A DNA stretch of 64,000 nt, from contig CM072805.1 in the NCBI GenBank assembly GCA_037013495.1, positions 11,566,601 through 11,630,600 on the forward strand, written 5' to 3'. The notes below the pieces were generated by a model that worked only from the letters and a program-made list of their open reading frames with translations, did no database searches and had not been told where the DNA came from. Shown piece by piece: positions 1 through 12,160 of the stretch. The stretch comes from Hippophae tibetana (taxonomy: Eukaryota; Streptophyta; Magnoliopsida; Rosales; Elaeagnaceae). A program made the translations under genes and the position numbers. How positions within the stretch are numbered: the stretch's first letter is position 1; every line of letters begins with the position of its first letter.

Positions 1-2459
1 TTAAGGTTAGATTTACTTTATCTCAATTGTTTAATGTTAAAATTATGGCTATCGATTTTTGTCAACCATAGATAGACTATTTATTTGATAAGATTAGAAA
101 TTGAGGTGTATATTTACATATACTATATTTATTTGAATTTGAGTCAAATATGTACCATTCAAATGAACTAATATTAACAATACGGTGTATTGAATTTTGT
201 CATATAAGTATTATAAGGTAGAATCTTCCAAATCCCTATTGTGTAATGTTAAATTCATGATTATGGACTTTTCTCAACCATAAATTTACTTCATATCAAT
301 AAATGGTTGAAACTTATAAAGGGCATATTTGAATTTGTAATATTTAATTCAATATTTTAACGTTAGATTTACTTTATCTCAATTATTTAATGTTAAAATT
401 ATGGCTATCGATTTTTGTCAACCATAGATAGTCTATTTATTTGATAAGAATAGAAATTGAGGTGTATATTTACATCTACAATATTTATTTGAATTTGAGT
501 CAAATATGTACCATTCAAATGAACTAATATTAACAATACGGTGTATTCCATTTTGTCATATAAGTATGTTAAGGTCGAAACTTCTAAATCCCAATTGTGT
601 AATGTTAAATTCATGATTATGGACTTTTCGCAACCATAAATTGACTTCGTATCAATCAATGGTTGAAACTTATAAGGGGCATATTTTCATTTGTAATATT
701 TAATTCAATTTTTTAACGTTAGATTTACTTTATCTCAATTGTTTAATGTTAAAATTATGGCTATCGATTTTTGTCAACCATAGATAGACTATTTATTTGA
801 TAAGAATAGAAATTGATGTGTATATTTACATATACTATATTTATTTGAATTTGAGTCAAATATGTACCATTCAAATGAACTAATACTAACAATACGGTGT
901 ATTCCATTTTGTCATATTAGTATGTTAAGTTCGAATCTTCTAAATCCCAATTGTGTAATGTTAAATTCATGATTGTGGACTTTTCTCAACCATAAATTGA
1001 CTTTATATCAATAAATGGTTGAAACTTATAAAGGGCATATTTGAATTTGTAATATTTAATTCAATATTTTAACGTTAGATTTACTTTATCTCAATTATTT
1101 AATGTTAAAATTATGGATATCGATTTTTGTCAACCATAGATAGTCTATTTATTTGATAAGAATAGAAATTGAGGTGTATATTTACATCTACTATATTTAT
1201 TTGAATTTGAGTCAAATATGTACCATTCAAATGAACTAATATTAACAATACGGTGTATTCCATTTTGTCATATAAGTATGTTAAGGTCGAAACTTCTGAA
1301 TCCCAATTGTGTAATGTTAAATTCATGATTATGGACTTTTCTCAACCATAAATTGACTTTATATCAATAAATGGTTGAAACATATAAGGTGTATATTTGC
1401 ATTTGTATTATTTAATTCAATTTTTTAACCTTAGGTTTAATTTATCTCAATTATTTAATGTTAAAATTATGGCTATCGATTTTTGTCAACCATAGATAGT
1501 CTATTTATTTGATAAGAATAGAAATTGAGGTGTATATTTACATCTACTATATTTATTTGAATTTGAGTCAAATATGTACCATTCAAATGAACTAATATTA
1601 ACAATACGGTGTATTCCATTTTGTCATATAAGTATGTTAAGGTCGAAACTTCTAAATCCCAATTGTGTAATGTTAAATTCATGATTATGGACTTTTCTCA
1701 TCCTTTAATTGACTTCATATCAATAAATGGTTCAAACTTATAAGTGGCATATTTGCATTTGTAATATTTAATTCAATATTTTAACGTTAGATTTACTTTA
1801 TCTCAATTGTTTAATGTTAAAATTATGGCTATCCATTTTTGTCAACCATAGATAGACTATTTATTTGATAAGAATAGAAATTGATGTGTATATTTACATA
1901 TACTATATTTATTTGAATTTGAGTCAAATACGGAAAATTCAAAAGAACTAATATTAACAATACGGTGTATTCCATTTTTTCATATAAGTATGTTAACGTC
2001 GAATCTTCTAAATCCCAATTGTGTAATGTTAAATTCATGATTGTGGACTTTTCTCAACCATAAATTGACTTTATATCAATAAATGGTTGAAACATATAAG
2101 GTGTATATTTGCATTTGTATTATTTAATTCAATTTTTTAACCTTAGGTTTAATTTATGTCAATTATTTAATGTTAAAATTATGGCTATCGATTTTTGTCA
2201 ACCATAGATAGACTATTTATTTGATAAGAATAGAAATTGATGTGTATATTTACATATACTATATTTATTTTAATTTGAGTCAAATATGGACCATTCAAAT
2301 GAACTAATATTAACAATACGGTGTATTCAATTTTGTCATATAAGTATTATAAGGTCGAATCTTCCAAAACCCTATTGTGTAATGTTAAATTCATGATTAT
2401 GGACTTTTCTCAACCATAAATTGACTTTGTATCAATCAATGGTTGAAACTAATAAGGGG
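1..2459 (+). repeat. Left-edge monomers before the 8-mer block
   Basis: About seven monomers. The first (1-360) is cut by the window edge and carries several private changes: AAGGTTAG at the start, AAGATTAGAAA near 90, AAGGTAGAATC near 220 and AAATTTACTTC near 282. Monomers from 761 to about 1829 resemble those from 3965 to about 5033 at an offset of nine units, so part of this stretch is an older copy of the block that follows. Confidence 0.85.
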
Positions 2460-5016
2460 CATATTTTCATTTTTAATATTTAATTCAATTTTTTAACGTT
2501 AGATTTACTTTATCTCAATTGTTTAATGTTAAAATTATGGCTATCGATTTTTGTCAACCATAGATAGACTATTTATTTGATAAGAATAGAAATTGAGGTG
2601 TATATTTACATATACTATATTTATTTGAATTTGAGTCAAATATGTACCATTCAAATGAACTAATACTAACAATACGGTGTATTCTATTTTGTCATATTAG
2701 TATGTTAAGGTCGAAGCTTCTAAATCCGAATTGTGTAATGTTAAATTCATGATTATGGACTTTTCTCATCCTTTAATTGACTTCATATCAATAAATGGTT
2801 CAAACTTATAAGTGGCATATTTGCATTTGTAATATTTAATTCAATATTTTAACGTTAGATTTACTTTATCTCAATTGTTTAATGTTAAAATTATGGCTAT
2901 CCATTTTTGTCAACCATAGATAGACTATTTATTTGATAAGAATAGAAATTGATGTGTATATTTACATATACTATATTTATTTGAATTTGAGTCAAATACG
3001 GAAAATTCAAATGAACTAATATTAACAATACGGTGTATTCCATTTTTTCATATAAGTATATTAAGGTCGAATCTTCTAAATCCCAATTGTGTAATGTTAA
3101 ATTCATGATTGTGGACTTTTCTCAACCATAAATTGACTTTATATCAATAAATGGTTGAAACATATAAGGTGTATATTTGCATTTGTATTATTTAATTTAA
3201 TTTTTTAACCTTAGGTTTAATTTATCTCAATTATTTAATGTTAAAATTATGGCTATCGATTTTTGTCAACCATAGATAGACTATTTATTTGATAAGAATA
3301 GAAATTGATGTGTATATTTACATATACTATATTTATTTGAATTTGAGTCAAATATGGACCATTCAAATGAACTAATATTAACAATACGGTGTATTCAATT
3401 TTGTCATATAAGTATTATAAGGTCGAATCTTCCAAATCCCTATTGTGTAATGTTAAATTCATGATTATGGACTTTTCTCAACCATAAATTGACTTCGTAT
3501 CAATCAATGGTTGAAACTTATAGGGGGCATATTTTCATTTGTAATATTTAATTCAATTTTTTAACGTTAGATTTACTTTATCTCAATTGTTTAATGTTAA
3601 AATTATGGCTATCGATTTTTGTCAACCATAGATAGACTATTTATTTGATAAGAATAGAAATTGATGTGTATATTTACATATACTATATTTATTTGAATTT
3701 GAGTCAAATACGGAAAATTCAAATGAACTAATATTAACAATACGGTGTATTCCATTTTGTCATATAAGTATGTTAAGGTCGAATCTTCTAAATCCGAATT
3801 GTGTAATGTTAAATTCATGATTATGGACTTTTCTCATCCTTTAATTGACTTCATATCAATAAATGGTTCAAACTTATAAGTGGCATATTTGCATTTGTAA
3901 TATTTAATTCAATATTTTAACGTTAGATTTACTTTATCTCAATTGTTTAATGTTAAAATTATGGCTATCCATTTTTGTCAACCATAGATAGACTATTTAT
4001 TTGATAAGAATAGAAATTGATGTGTATATTTACATATACTATATTTATTTGAATTTGAGTCAAATATGTACCATTCAAATGAACTAATACTAACAATACG
4101 GTGTATTCCATTTTGTCATATTAGTATGTTAAGGTCGAATCTTCTAAATCCCAATTGTGTAATGTTAAATTCATGATTGTGGACTTTTCTCAACCATAAA
4201 TTGACTTTATATCAATAAATGGTTGAAACTTATAAAGGGCATATTTGAATTTGTAATATTTAATTCAATATTTTAACGTTAGATTTACTTTATCTCAATT
4301 ATTTAATGTTAAAATTATGGATATCGATTTTTGTCAACCATAGATAGTCTATTTATTTGATAAGAATAGAAATTGAGGTGTATATTTACATCTACTATAT
4401 TTATTTGAATTTGAGTCAAATATGTACCATTCAAATGAACTAATATTAACAATACGGTGTATTCCATTTTGTCATATAAGTATGTTAAGGTCGAAACTTC
4501 TAAATCCCAATTGTGTAATGTTAAATTCATGATTATGGACTTTTCTCAACCATAAATTGACTTTATATCAATAAATGGTTGAAACATATAAGGTGTATAT
4601 TTGCATTTGTATTATTTAATTCAATTTTTTAACCTTAGGTTTAATTTATCTCAATTATTTAATGTTAAAATTATGGCTATCGATTTTTGTCAACCATAGA
4701 TAGTCTATTTATTTGATAAGAATAGAAATTGAGGTGTATATTTACATCTACTATATTTATTTGAATTTGAGTCAAATATGTACCATTCAAATGAACTAAT
4801 ATTAACAATACGGTGTATTCCATTTTGTCATATAAGTATGTTAAGGTCGAAACTTCTAAATCCCAATTGTGTAATGTTAAATTCATGATTATGGACTTTT
4901 CGCAACCATAAATTGACTTGGTATCAATCAATGGTTGAAACTTATAAGGGGCATATTTTCATTTGTAATATTTAATTCAATTTTTTAACGTTAGATTTAC
5001 TTTATCTCAATTGTTT

Positions 5017-5153
5017 AATGTTAAAATTATGGCTATCGATTTTTGTCAACCATAGATAGACTATTTATTTGATAAGAATAGAAATTGATGTGTATATTTA
5101 CATATACTATATTTATTTGAATTTGAGTCAAATATGGACCATTGAAATGAACT
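5017..5153 (+). repeat. Monomer segment A (137 bp) with core copy 1
   Basis: Starts at AATGTTAAAATTATGG, the first of three diverged cores in the monomer, and runs to the next core. The first 60 bases from CAATTG match segment B at about 46 of 60 positions without gaps. Similarity continues more weakly over the AT-rich middle, where ATATTTACAT of A faces ATATTTTCAT of B. Inference: A and B descend from a duplicated unit of roughly 140 bp. Confidence 0.7.
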
Positions 5154-5228
5154 AATATTAACAATACGGTGTATTCAATTTTGTCATATAAGTATTATAA
5201 GGTCGAATCTTCCAAATCCCAATTGTGT
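5154..5228 (+). repeat. Monomer segment C (75 bp), shortened core copy
   Basis: Starts at AATATTAACAATACGG and includes CAATTTTGTCATATAAG. Over about 35 bases it aligns with the core of segment A (AATGTTAAAATTATGG through TTTTTGTCAACC) with a few one-base gaps. At 75 bp it is about half the length of A or B, so it looks like a truncated third copy of the ancestral unit. Its end, from AAGGTCGAATC up to the next CAATTG, resembles the end of segment B (AACGTTAGATT up to CAATTG). It holds most of the subtype-defining variants and many recombination junctions in the array. Confidence 0.55.
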
Positions 5229-5372
5229 AATGTTAAATTCATGATTATGGACTTTTCGCAACCATAAATTGACTTCGTATCAATCAATGGTTGAAACTTA
5301 TAAGGGGCATATTTTCATTTTTAATATTTAATTCAATTTTTTAACGTTAGATTTACTTTATCTCAATTGTTT
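5229..5372 (+). repeat. Monomer segment B (144 bp) with core copy 2
   Basis: Starts at AATGTTAAATTCATGATT and runs through the monomer boundary to the next segment A core. It carries the dyad at 5259-5293 and the most variable tail of the unit. The tail occurs as AAGGGGCATATTTTC, AAAGGGCATATTTGA, AAGGTGTATATTTGC or AAGTGGCATATTTGC in different subtypes. Confidence 0.7.
5259..5293. repeat. Dyad (inverted repeat) in each monomer, example copy
   Basis: The left arm CAACCATAAATTGA (5259-5272) and the right arm TCAATCAATGGTTG (5280-5293) are reverse complements at 12 of 14 positions, around the 7-base loop CTTCGTA. The same layout recurs in nearly every monomer. The subtype with TCAATAAATGG keeps 12 of 14. 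The subtype with CATCCTTTAATTGA and GGTTCAAAC keeps about 10 of 14. Dyads are common in centromeric satellites, but no function can be read from this one. Confidence 0.6.
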
Positions 5373-8157
5373 AATGTTAAAATTATGGCTATCGATTTTT
5401 GTCAACCATAGATAGACTATTTATTTGATAAGAATAGAAATTGAGGTGTATATTTACATATACTATATTTATTTGAATTTGAGTCAAATATGTACCATTC
5501 AAATGAACTAATACTAACAATACGGTGTATTCCATTTTGTCATATTAGTATGTTAAGGTCGAAGCTTCTAAATCCGAATTGTGTAATGTTAAATTCATGA
5601 TTATGGACTTTTCTCATCCTTTAATTGACTTCATATCAATAAATGGTTCAAACTTATAAGTGGCATATTTGCATTTGTAATATTTAATTCAATATTTTAA
5701 CGTTAGATTTACTTTATCTCAATTGTTTAATGTTAAAATTATGGCTATCCATTTTTGTCAACCATAGATAGACTATTTATTTGATAAGAATAGAAATTGA
5801 TGTGTATATTTACATATACTATATTTATTTGAATTTGAGTCAAATACGGAAAATTCAAATGAACTAATATTAACAATACGGTGTAATCCATTTTTTCATA
5901 TAAGTATGTTAAGGTCGAATCTTCTAAATCCCAATTGTGTAATGTTAAATTCATGATTGTGGACTTTTCTCAACCATAAATTGACTTTATATCAATAAAT
6001 GGTTGAAACATATAAGGTGTATATTTGCATTTGTATTATTTAATTCAATTTTTTAACCTTAGGTTTAATTTATCTCAATTATTTAATGTTAAAATTATGG
6101 CTATCGATTTTTGTCAACCATAGATAGACTATTTATTTGATAAGAATAGAAATTGATGTGTATATTTACATATACTATATTTATTTGAATTTGAGTCAAA
6201 TATGGACCATTTAAATGAACTAATATTAACAATACGGTGTATTCAATTTTGTCATATAAGTATTATAAGGTCGAATCTTCCAAATCCCTATTGTGTAATG
6301 TTAAATTCATGATTATGGACTTTTCTCAACCATAAATTGACTTCGTATCAATCAATGGTTGAAACTTATAGGGGGCATATTTTCATTTGTAATATTTAAT
6401 TCAATTTTTTAACGTTAGATTTACTTTATCTCAATTGTTTAATGTTAAAATTATGGCTATCGATTTTTGTCAACCATAGATAGACTATTTATTTGATAAG
6501 AATAGAAATTGATGTGTATATTTACATATACTATATTTATTTGAATTTGAGTCAAATACGAAAAATTCAAATGAACTAATATTAACAATACGGTGTATTC
6601 CATTTTGTCATATAAGTATGTTAAGGTCGAATCTTCTAAATCCGAATTGTGTAATGTTAAATTCATGATTATGGACTTTTCTCATCCTTTAATTGACTTC
6701 ATATCAATAAATGGTTCAAACTTATAAGTGGCATATTTGCATTTGTAATATTTAATTCAATATTTTAACATTAGATTTACTTTATCTCAATTGTTTAATG
6801 TTAAAATTATGGCTATCCATTTTTGTCAACCATAGATAGACTATTTATTTGATAAGAATAGAAATTGATGTGTATATTTACATATACTATATTTATTTGA
6901 ATTTGAGTCAAATATGTACCATTCAAATGAACTAATACTAACAATACGGTGTATTCCATTTTGTCATATTAGTATGTCAAGGTCGAATCTTCTAAATCCC
7001 AATTGTGTAATGTTAAATTCATGATTGTGGACTTTTCTGAACCATAAATTGACTTTATATCAATAAATGGTTGAAACTTATAAAGGGCATATTTGAATTT
7101 GTAATATTTAATTCAATATTTTAACGTTAGATTTACTTTATCTCAATTATTTAATGTTAAAATTATGGATATCGATTTTTGTCAACCATAGATAGTCTAT
7201 TTATTTGATAAGAATAGAAATTGAGGTGTATATTTACATCTACTACATTTATTTGAATTTGAGTCAAATATGTACCATTCAAATGAAACTAATATTAACA
7301 ATACGGTGTATTCCATTTTTGTCATATAAGTATGTTAAGGTCGAAACTTCTAAATCCCAATTGTGTAATGTTAAATTCATGATTATAGACTTTTCTCAAC
7401 CATAAATTGACTTTATATCAATAAATGGTTGAAACATATAAGGTGTATATTTGCATTTGTATTATTTAATTCAATTTTTTAACCTTAGGTTTAATTTATC
7501 TCAATTATTTAATGTTAAAATTATGGCTATCGATTTTTGTCAACCATAGATAGTCTATTTATTTGATAAGAATAGAAATTGAGGTGTATATTTACATCTA
7601 CTATATTTATTTGAATTTGAGTCAAATATGTACCATTCAAATGAACTAATATTAACAATACGGTGTATTCCATTTTGTCATATAAGTATGTTAAGGTCGA
7701 AACTTCTAAATCCCAATTGTGTAATGTTAAATTCATGATTATGGACTTTTCGCAACCATAAATTGACTTCGTATCAATCAATGGTTGAAACTTATAAGGG
7801 GCATATTTTCATTTGTAATATTTAATTCAATTTTTTAACGTTAGATTTACTTTATCTCAATTGTTTAATGTTAAAATTATGGCTATCGATTTTTGTCAAC
7901 CATAGATAGACTATTTATTTGATAAGAATAGAAATTGATGTGTATATTTACATATACTATATTTATTTGAATTTGAGTCAAATATGGACCATTGAAATGA
8001 ACTAATATTAACAATACGGTGTATTCAATTTTGTCATATAAGTATTATAAGGTCGAATCTTCCAAATCCCAATTGTGTAATGTTAAATTCATGATTATGG
8101 ACTTTTCGCAACCATAAATTGACTTCGTATCAATCAATGGTTGAAACTTATAAGGGG
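5308..8157 (+). repeat. 8-monomer higher-order repeat, copy 2
   Basis: Second tandem copy of the 2460-5307 block, 2 bp longer because of two single-base insertions at about 7286 and 7316. It also carries private substitutions such as GTGTAATCC near 5884, ACGAAAAATTC near 6560, AACATTAG near 6769, ATGTCAAGG near 6977 and TTCTGAACC near 7040. This is clearly more divergence than between the 28-mer copies, so the duplication looks older. The right edge is where the monomer at 8239 carries GATAGTC and CATCTA instead of GATAGAC and CATATA. Confidence 0.8.
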
Positions 8158-10560
8158 CATATTTTCATTTTTAATATTTAATTCAATTTTTTAACGTTAG
8201 ATTTACTTTATCTCAATTGTTTAATGTTAAAATTATGGCTATCGATTTTTGTCAACCATAGATAGTCTATTTATTTGATAAGAATAGAAATTGAGGTGTA
8301 TATTTACATCTACTATATTTATTTGAATTTGAGTCAAATATGTACCATTCAAATGAACTAATATTAACAATACGGTGTATTCCATTTTGTCATATAAGTA
8401 TGTTAAGGTCGAAACTTCTAAATCCCAATTGTGTAATGTTAAATTCATGATTATGGACTTTCGCAACCATAAATTGACTTCGTATCAATCAATGGTTGAA
8501 ACTTATAAGGGGCATATTTTCATTTGTAATATTTAATTCAATTTTTTAACGTTAGATTTACTTTATCTCAATTGTTTAATGTTAAAATTATGGCTATCGA
8601 TTTTTGTCAACCATAGATAGACTATTTATTTGATAAGAATAGAAATTGATGTGTATATTTACATATACTATATTTATTTGAATTTGAGTCAAATATGTAC
8701 CATTCAAATGAACTAATACTAACAATACGGTGTATTCCATTTTGGTCATATTAGTATGTTAAGGTCGAATCTTCTAAATCCCAATTGTGTAATGTTAAAT
8801 TCATGATTGTGGACTTTTCTCAACCATAAATAGACTTTATATCAATAAATGGTTGAAACTTATAAAGGGCATATTTGAATTTGTAATATTTAATTCAATA
8901 TTTTAACGTTAGATTTACTTTATCTCAATTATTTAATGTTAAAATTATGGATATCGATTTTTGTCAACCATAGATAGTCTATTTATTTGATAAGAATAGA
9001 AATTGAGGTGTATATTTACATCTACTATATTTATTTGAATTTGAGTCAAATATGTACCATTCAAATGAACTAATATTAACAATACGGTGTATTCCATTTT
9101 GTCATATAAGTATGTTAAGGTCGAAACTTCTAAATCCCAATTGTGTAATGTTAAATTCATGATTATGGACTTTTCTCAACCATAAATTGACTTTATATCA
9201 ATAAATGGTTGAAACATATAAGGTGTATATTTGCATTTGTATTATTTAATTCAATTTTTTAACCTTAGGGTTTAATTTATCTCAATTATTTAATGTTAAA
9301 ATTATGGCTATCGATTTTTGTCAACCATAGATAGTCTATTTATTTGATAAGAATAGAAATTGAGGTGTATATTTACATCTACTATATTTATTTGAATTTG
9401 AGTCAAATATGTACCATTCAAATGAACTAATATTAACAATACGGTGTATTCCATTTTGTCATATAAGTATGTTAAGGTCGAAACTTCTAAATCCCAATTG
9501 TGTAATGTTAAATTCATGATTATGGACTTTTCGCAACCATAAATTGACTTGGTATCAATCAATGGTTGAAACTTATAAGGGGGCATATTTTCATTTGTAA
9601 TATTTAATTCAATTTTTTAACGTTAGATTTACTTTATCTCAATTGTTTAATGTTAAAATTATGGCTATCGATTTTTGTCAACCATAGATAGACTAATTTA
9701 TTTGATAAGAATAGAAATTGATGTGTATATTTACATATACTATATTTATTTGAATTTGAGTCAAATATGGACCATTGAAATGAACTAATATTAACAATAC
9801 GGTGTATTCAATTTTGTCATATAAGTATTATAAGGTCGAATCTTCCAAATCCCAATTGTGTAATGTTAAATTCATGATTATGGACTTTTCGCAACCATAA
9901 ATTGACTTCGTATCAATCAATGGTTGAAACTTATAAGGGGCATATTTTCATTTTTAATATTTAATTCAATTTTTTAACGTTAGATTTACTTTATCTCAAT
10001 TGTTTAATGTTAAAATTATGGCTATCGATTTTTGTCCACCATAGATAGACTATTTATTTGATAAGAATAGAAATTGATGTGTATATTTACATATACTATA
10101 TTTATTTGAATTTGAGTCAAATACGGAAAATTCAAATGAACTAATATTAACAATACGGTGTATTCCATTTTGTCATATAAGTATGTTAAGGTCGAATCTT
10201 CTAAATCCGAATTGTGTAATGTTAAATTCATGATTATGGACTTTTCTCATCCTTTAATTGACTTCATATCAATAAATGGTTCAAATTTATAAGTGGCATA
10301 TTTGCATTTGTAATATTTAATTCAATATTTTAACGTTAGATTTACTTTATCTCAATTGTTTAATGTTAAAATTATGGCTATCCATTTTTGTCAACCATAG
10401 ATAGACTATTTATTTGATAAGAATAGAAATTGATGTGTATATTTACATATACTATATTTATTTGAATTTGAGTCAAATACGGAAAATTCAAATGAACTAA
10501 TATTAACAATACGGTGTATTCCATTTTTTTCATATAAGTATGTTAAGGTCGAATCTTCTA
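6640..10560 (+). repeat. 11-monomer higher-order unit
   Basis: Eleven monomers plus 5 bp (3,921 bp), overlapping the second 8-mer copy. Markers AACATTAG (near 6769) and ATGTCAAGG (near 6977) reappear at about 10690 and 10898, which fixes the period. It contains the cluster of one-base length changes described in the findings. Two private markers inside it, CTTGGTATC near 9546 and GTCCACC near 10035, are shared with the block that ends at 17327. Confidence 0.7.
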
Positions 10561-12160
10561 AATCCGAATTGTGTAATGTTAAATTCATGATTATGGACTT
10601 TTCTCATCCTTTAATTGACTTCATATCAATAAATGGTTCAAACTTATAAGTGGCATATTTGCATTTGTAATATTTAATTCAATATTTTAACATTAGATTT
10701 ACTTTATCTCAATTGTTTAATGTTAAAATTATGGCTATCCATTTTTGTCAACCATAGATAGACTATTTATTTGATAAGAATAGAAATTGATGTGTATATT
10801 TACATATACTATATTTATTTGAATTTGAGTCAAATATGTACCATTCAAATGAACTAATACTAACAATACAGTGTATTCCATTTTGTCATATTAGTATGTC
10901 AAGGTCGAATCTTCTAAATCCCAATTGTGTAATGTTAAATTCATGATTGTGGACTTTTCTCAACCATAAATTGACTTTATATCAATAAATGGTTGAAACT
11001 TATAAAGGGCATATTTGAATTTGTAATATTTAATTCAATATTTTAACGTTAGATTTACTTTATCTCAATTATTTAATGTTAAAATTATGGATATCGATTT
11101 TTGTCAACCATAGATAGTCTATTTATTTGATAAGAATAGAAATTGAGGTGTATATTTACATCTACTATATTTATTTGAATTTGAGTCAAATATGTACCAT
11201 TCAAATGAACTAATATTAACAATACGGTGTATTCCATTTTGTCATATAAGTATGTTAAGGTCGAAACTTCTAAATCCCAATTGTGTAATGTTAAATTCAT
11301 GATTATAGACTTTTCTCAACCATAAATTGACTTTATATCAATAAATGGTTGAAACATATAAGGTGTATATTTGCATTTGTATTATTTAATTCAATTTTTT
11401 TAACCTTAGGTTTAATTTATCTCAATTATTTAATGTTAAAATTATGGCTATCGATTTTTGTCAACCATAGATAGTCTATTTATTTGATAAGAATAGAAAT
11501 TGAGGTGTATATTTACATCTACTATATTTATTTGAATTTGAGTCAAATATGTACCATTCAAATGAACTAATATTAACAATACGGTGTATTCCATTTTGTC
11601 ATATAAGTATGTTAAGGTCGAAACTTCTAAATCCCAATTGTGTAATGTTAAATTCATGATTATGGACTTTTCGCAACCATAAATTGACTTCGTATCAATC
11701 AATGGTTGAAACTTATAAGGGGCATATTTTCATTTGTAATATTTAATTCAATTTTTTAACGTTAGATTTACTTTATCTCAATTGTTTAATGTTAAAATTA
11801 TGGCTATCGATTTTTGTCAACCATAGATAGACTATTTATTTGATAAGAATAGAAATTGATGTGTATATTTACATATACTATATTTATTTGAATTTGAGTC
11901 AAATATGGACCATTGAAATGAACTAATATTAACAATACGGTGTATTCAATTTTGTCATATAAGTATTATAAGGTCGAAACTTTTAAATCCCAATTGTGTA
12001 ATGTTAAATTCATGATTATGGACTTTTCGCAACCATAAATTGACTTCGTATCAATCAATGGTTGAAACTTATAAGGGGCATATTTTCATTTGTAATATTT
12101 AATTCAATTTTTTAACGTTAGATTTACTTTATCTCAATTGTTTAATGTTAAAATTATGGC
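10561..12160 (+). repeat. Partial second copy of the 11-monomer unit
   Basis: About 4.5 monomers that follow the same order and markers as 6640-8239. In order these are the CATCC/GGTTCAAAC tail, the AACATTAG monomer, the EcoRV-type GGATATCGAT monomer with GATTATAGAC, the GATAGTC/CATCTA monomer, and the TATGGACCATTG monomer. The series then diverges: the monomer at 12160 is a second TATGGACCATTG type instead of GATAGTC. Confidence 0.7.

Larger units (their letters stand above)
2460..5307 (+). repeat. 8-monomer higher-order repeat, copy 1
   Basis: Eight monomers (2,848 bp). Markers that recur one period later are the HindIII-type GAAGCTTC at 2713 (again at 5561) and the five-G variant TAGGGGGCAT at 3521 (again at 6369), together with the same order of subtypes. 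The left edge is placed where the preceding monomers stop matching (CCAAAACCC and CTTTGTATC at 2185-2450 versus CCAAATCCC and CTTCGTATC one period on). Edges are approximate. Confidence 0.8.
5008..5363 (+). repeat. Reference satellite monomer (356 bp)
   Basis: This is one complete unit, chosen as reference and phased at CAATTGTTTAATG. It has 88 G+C in 356 bp and about six CpG sites. Landmarks in order are the ATCGAT site, the GATAGAC stretch, an ACATATACTATATTTA tract, the TTTGA..TCAAA short inverted pair, GGACCATTG, AATACGG, GTCGAATC, a second CAATTG, TTTCGCAACCAT, a run of four G in AAGGGGC, and AACGTTAG at the end. It matches the subtype with TATGGACCATTG and AGTATTATAAGG seen throughout the array. 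The length equals twice 178 bp, but the internal halves are not 178 bp each: the two CAATTGTxTAATG motifs lie 212 and 144 bp apart. Confidence 0.95.

Noticed and set aside
5008..5363. The monomer as a simple dimer of two 178-bp halves.
   Set aside because: The two best-matching internal motifs are 212 and 144 bp apart rather than 178, and a third shorter core lies between them.
7205..7405. A plus-strand open frame of 66 codons.
   Set aside because: It exists only because two one-base insertions near 7286 and 7316 shift the frame of one monomer. It is not present in any other copy, and the insertions may be sequence errors.
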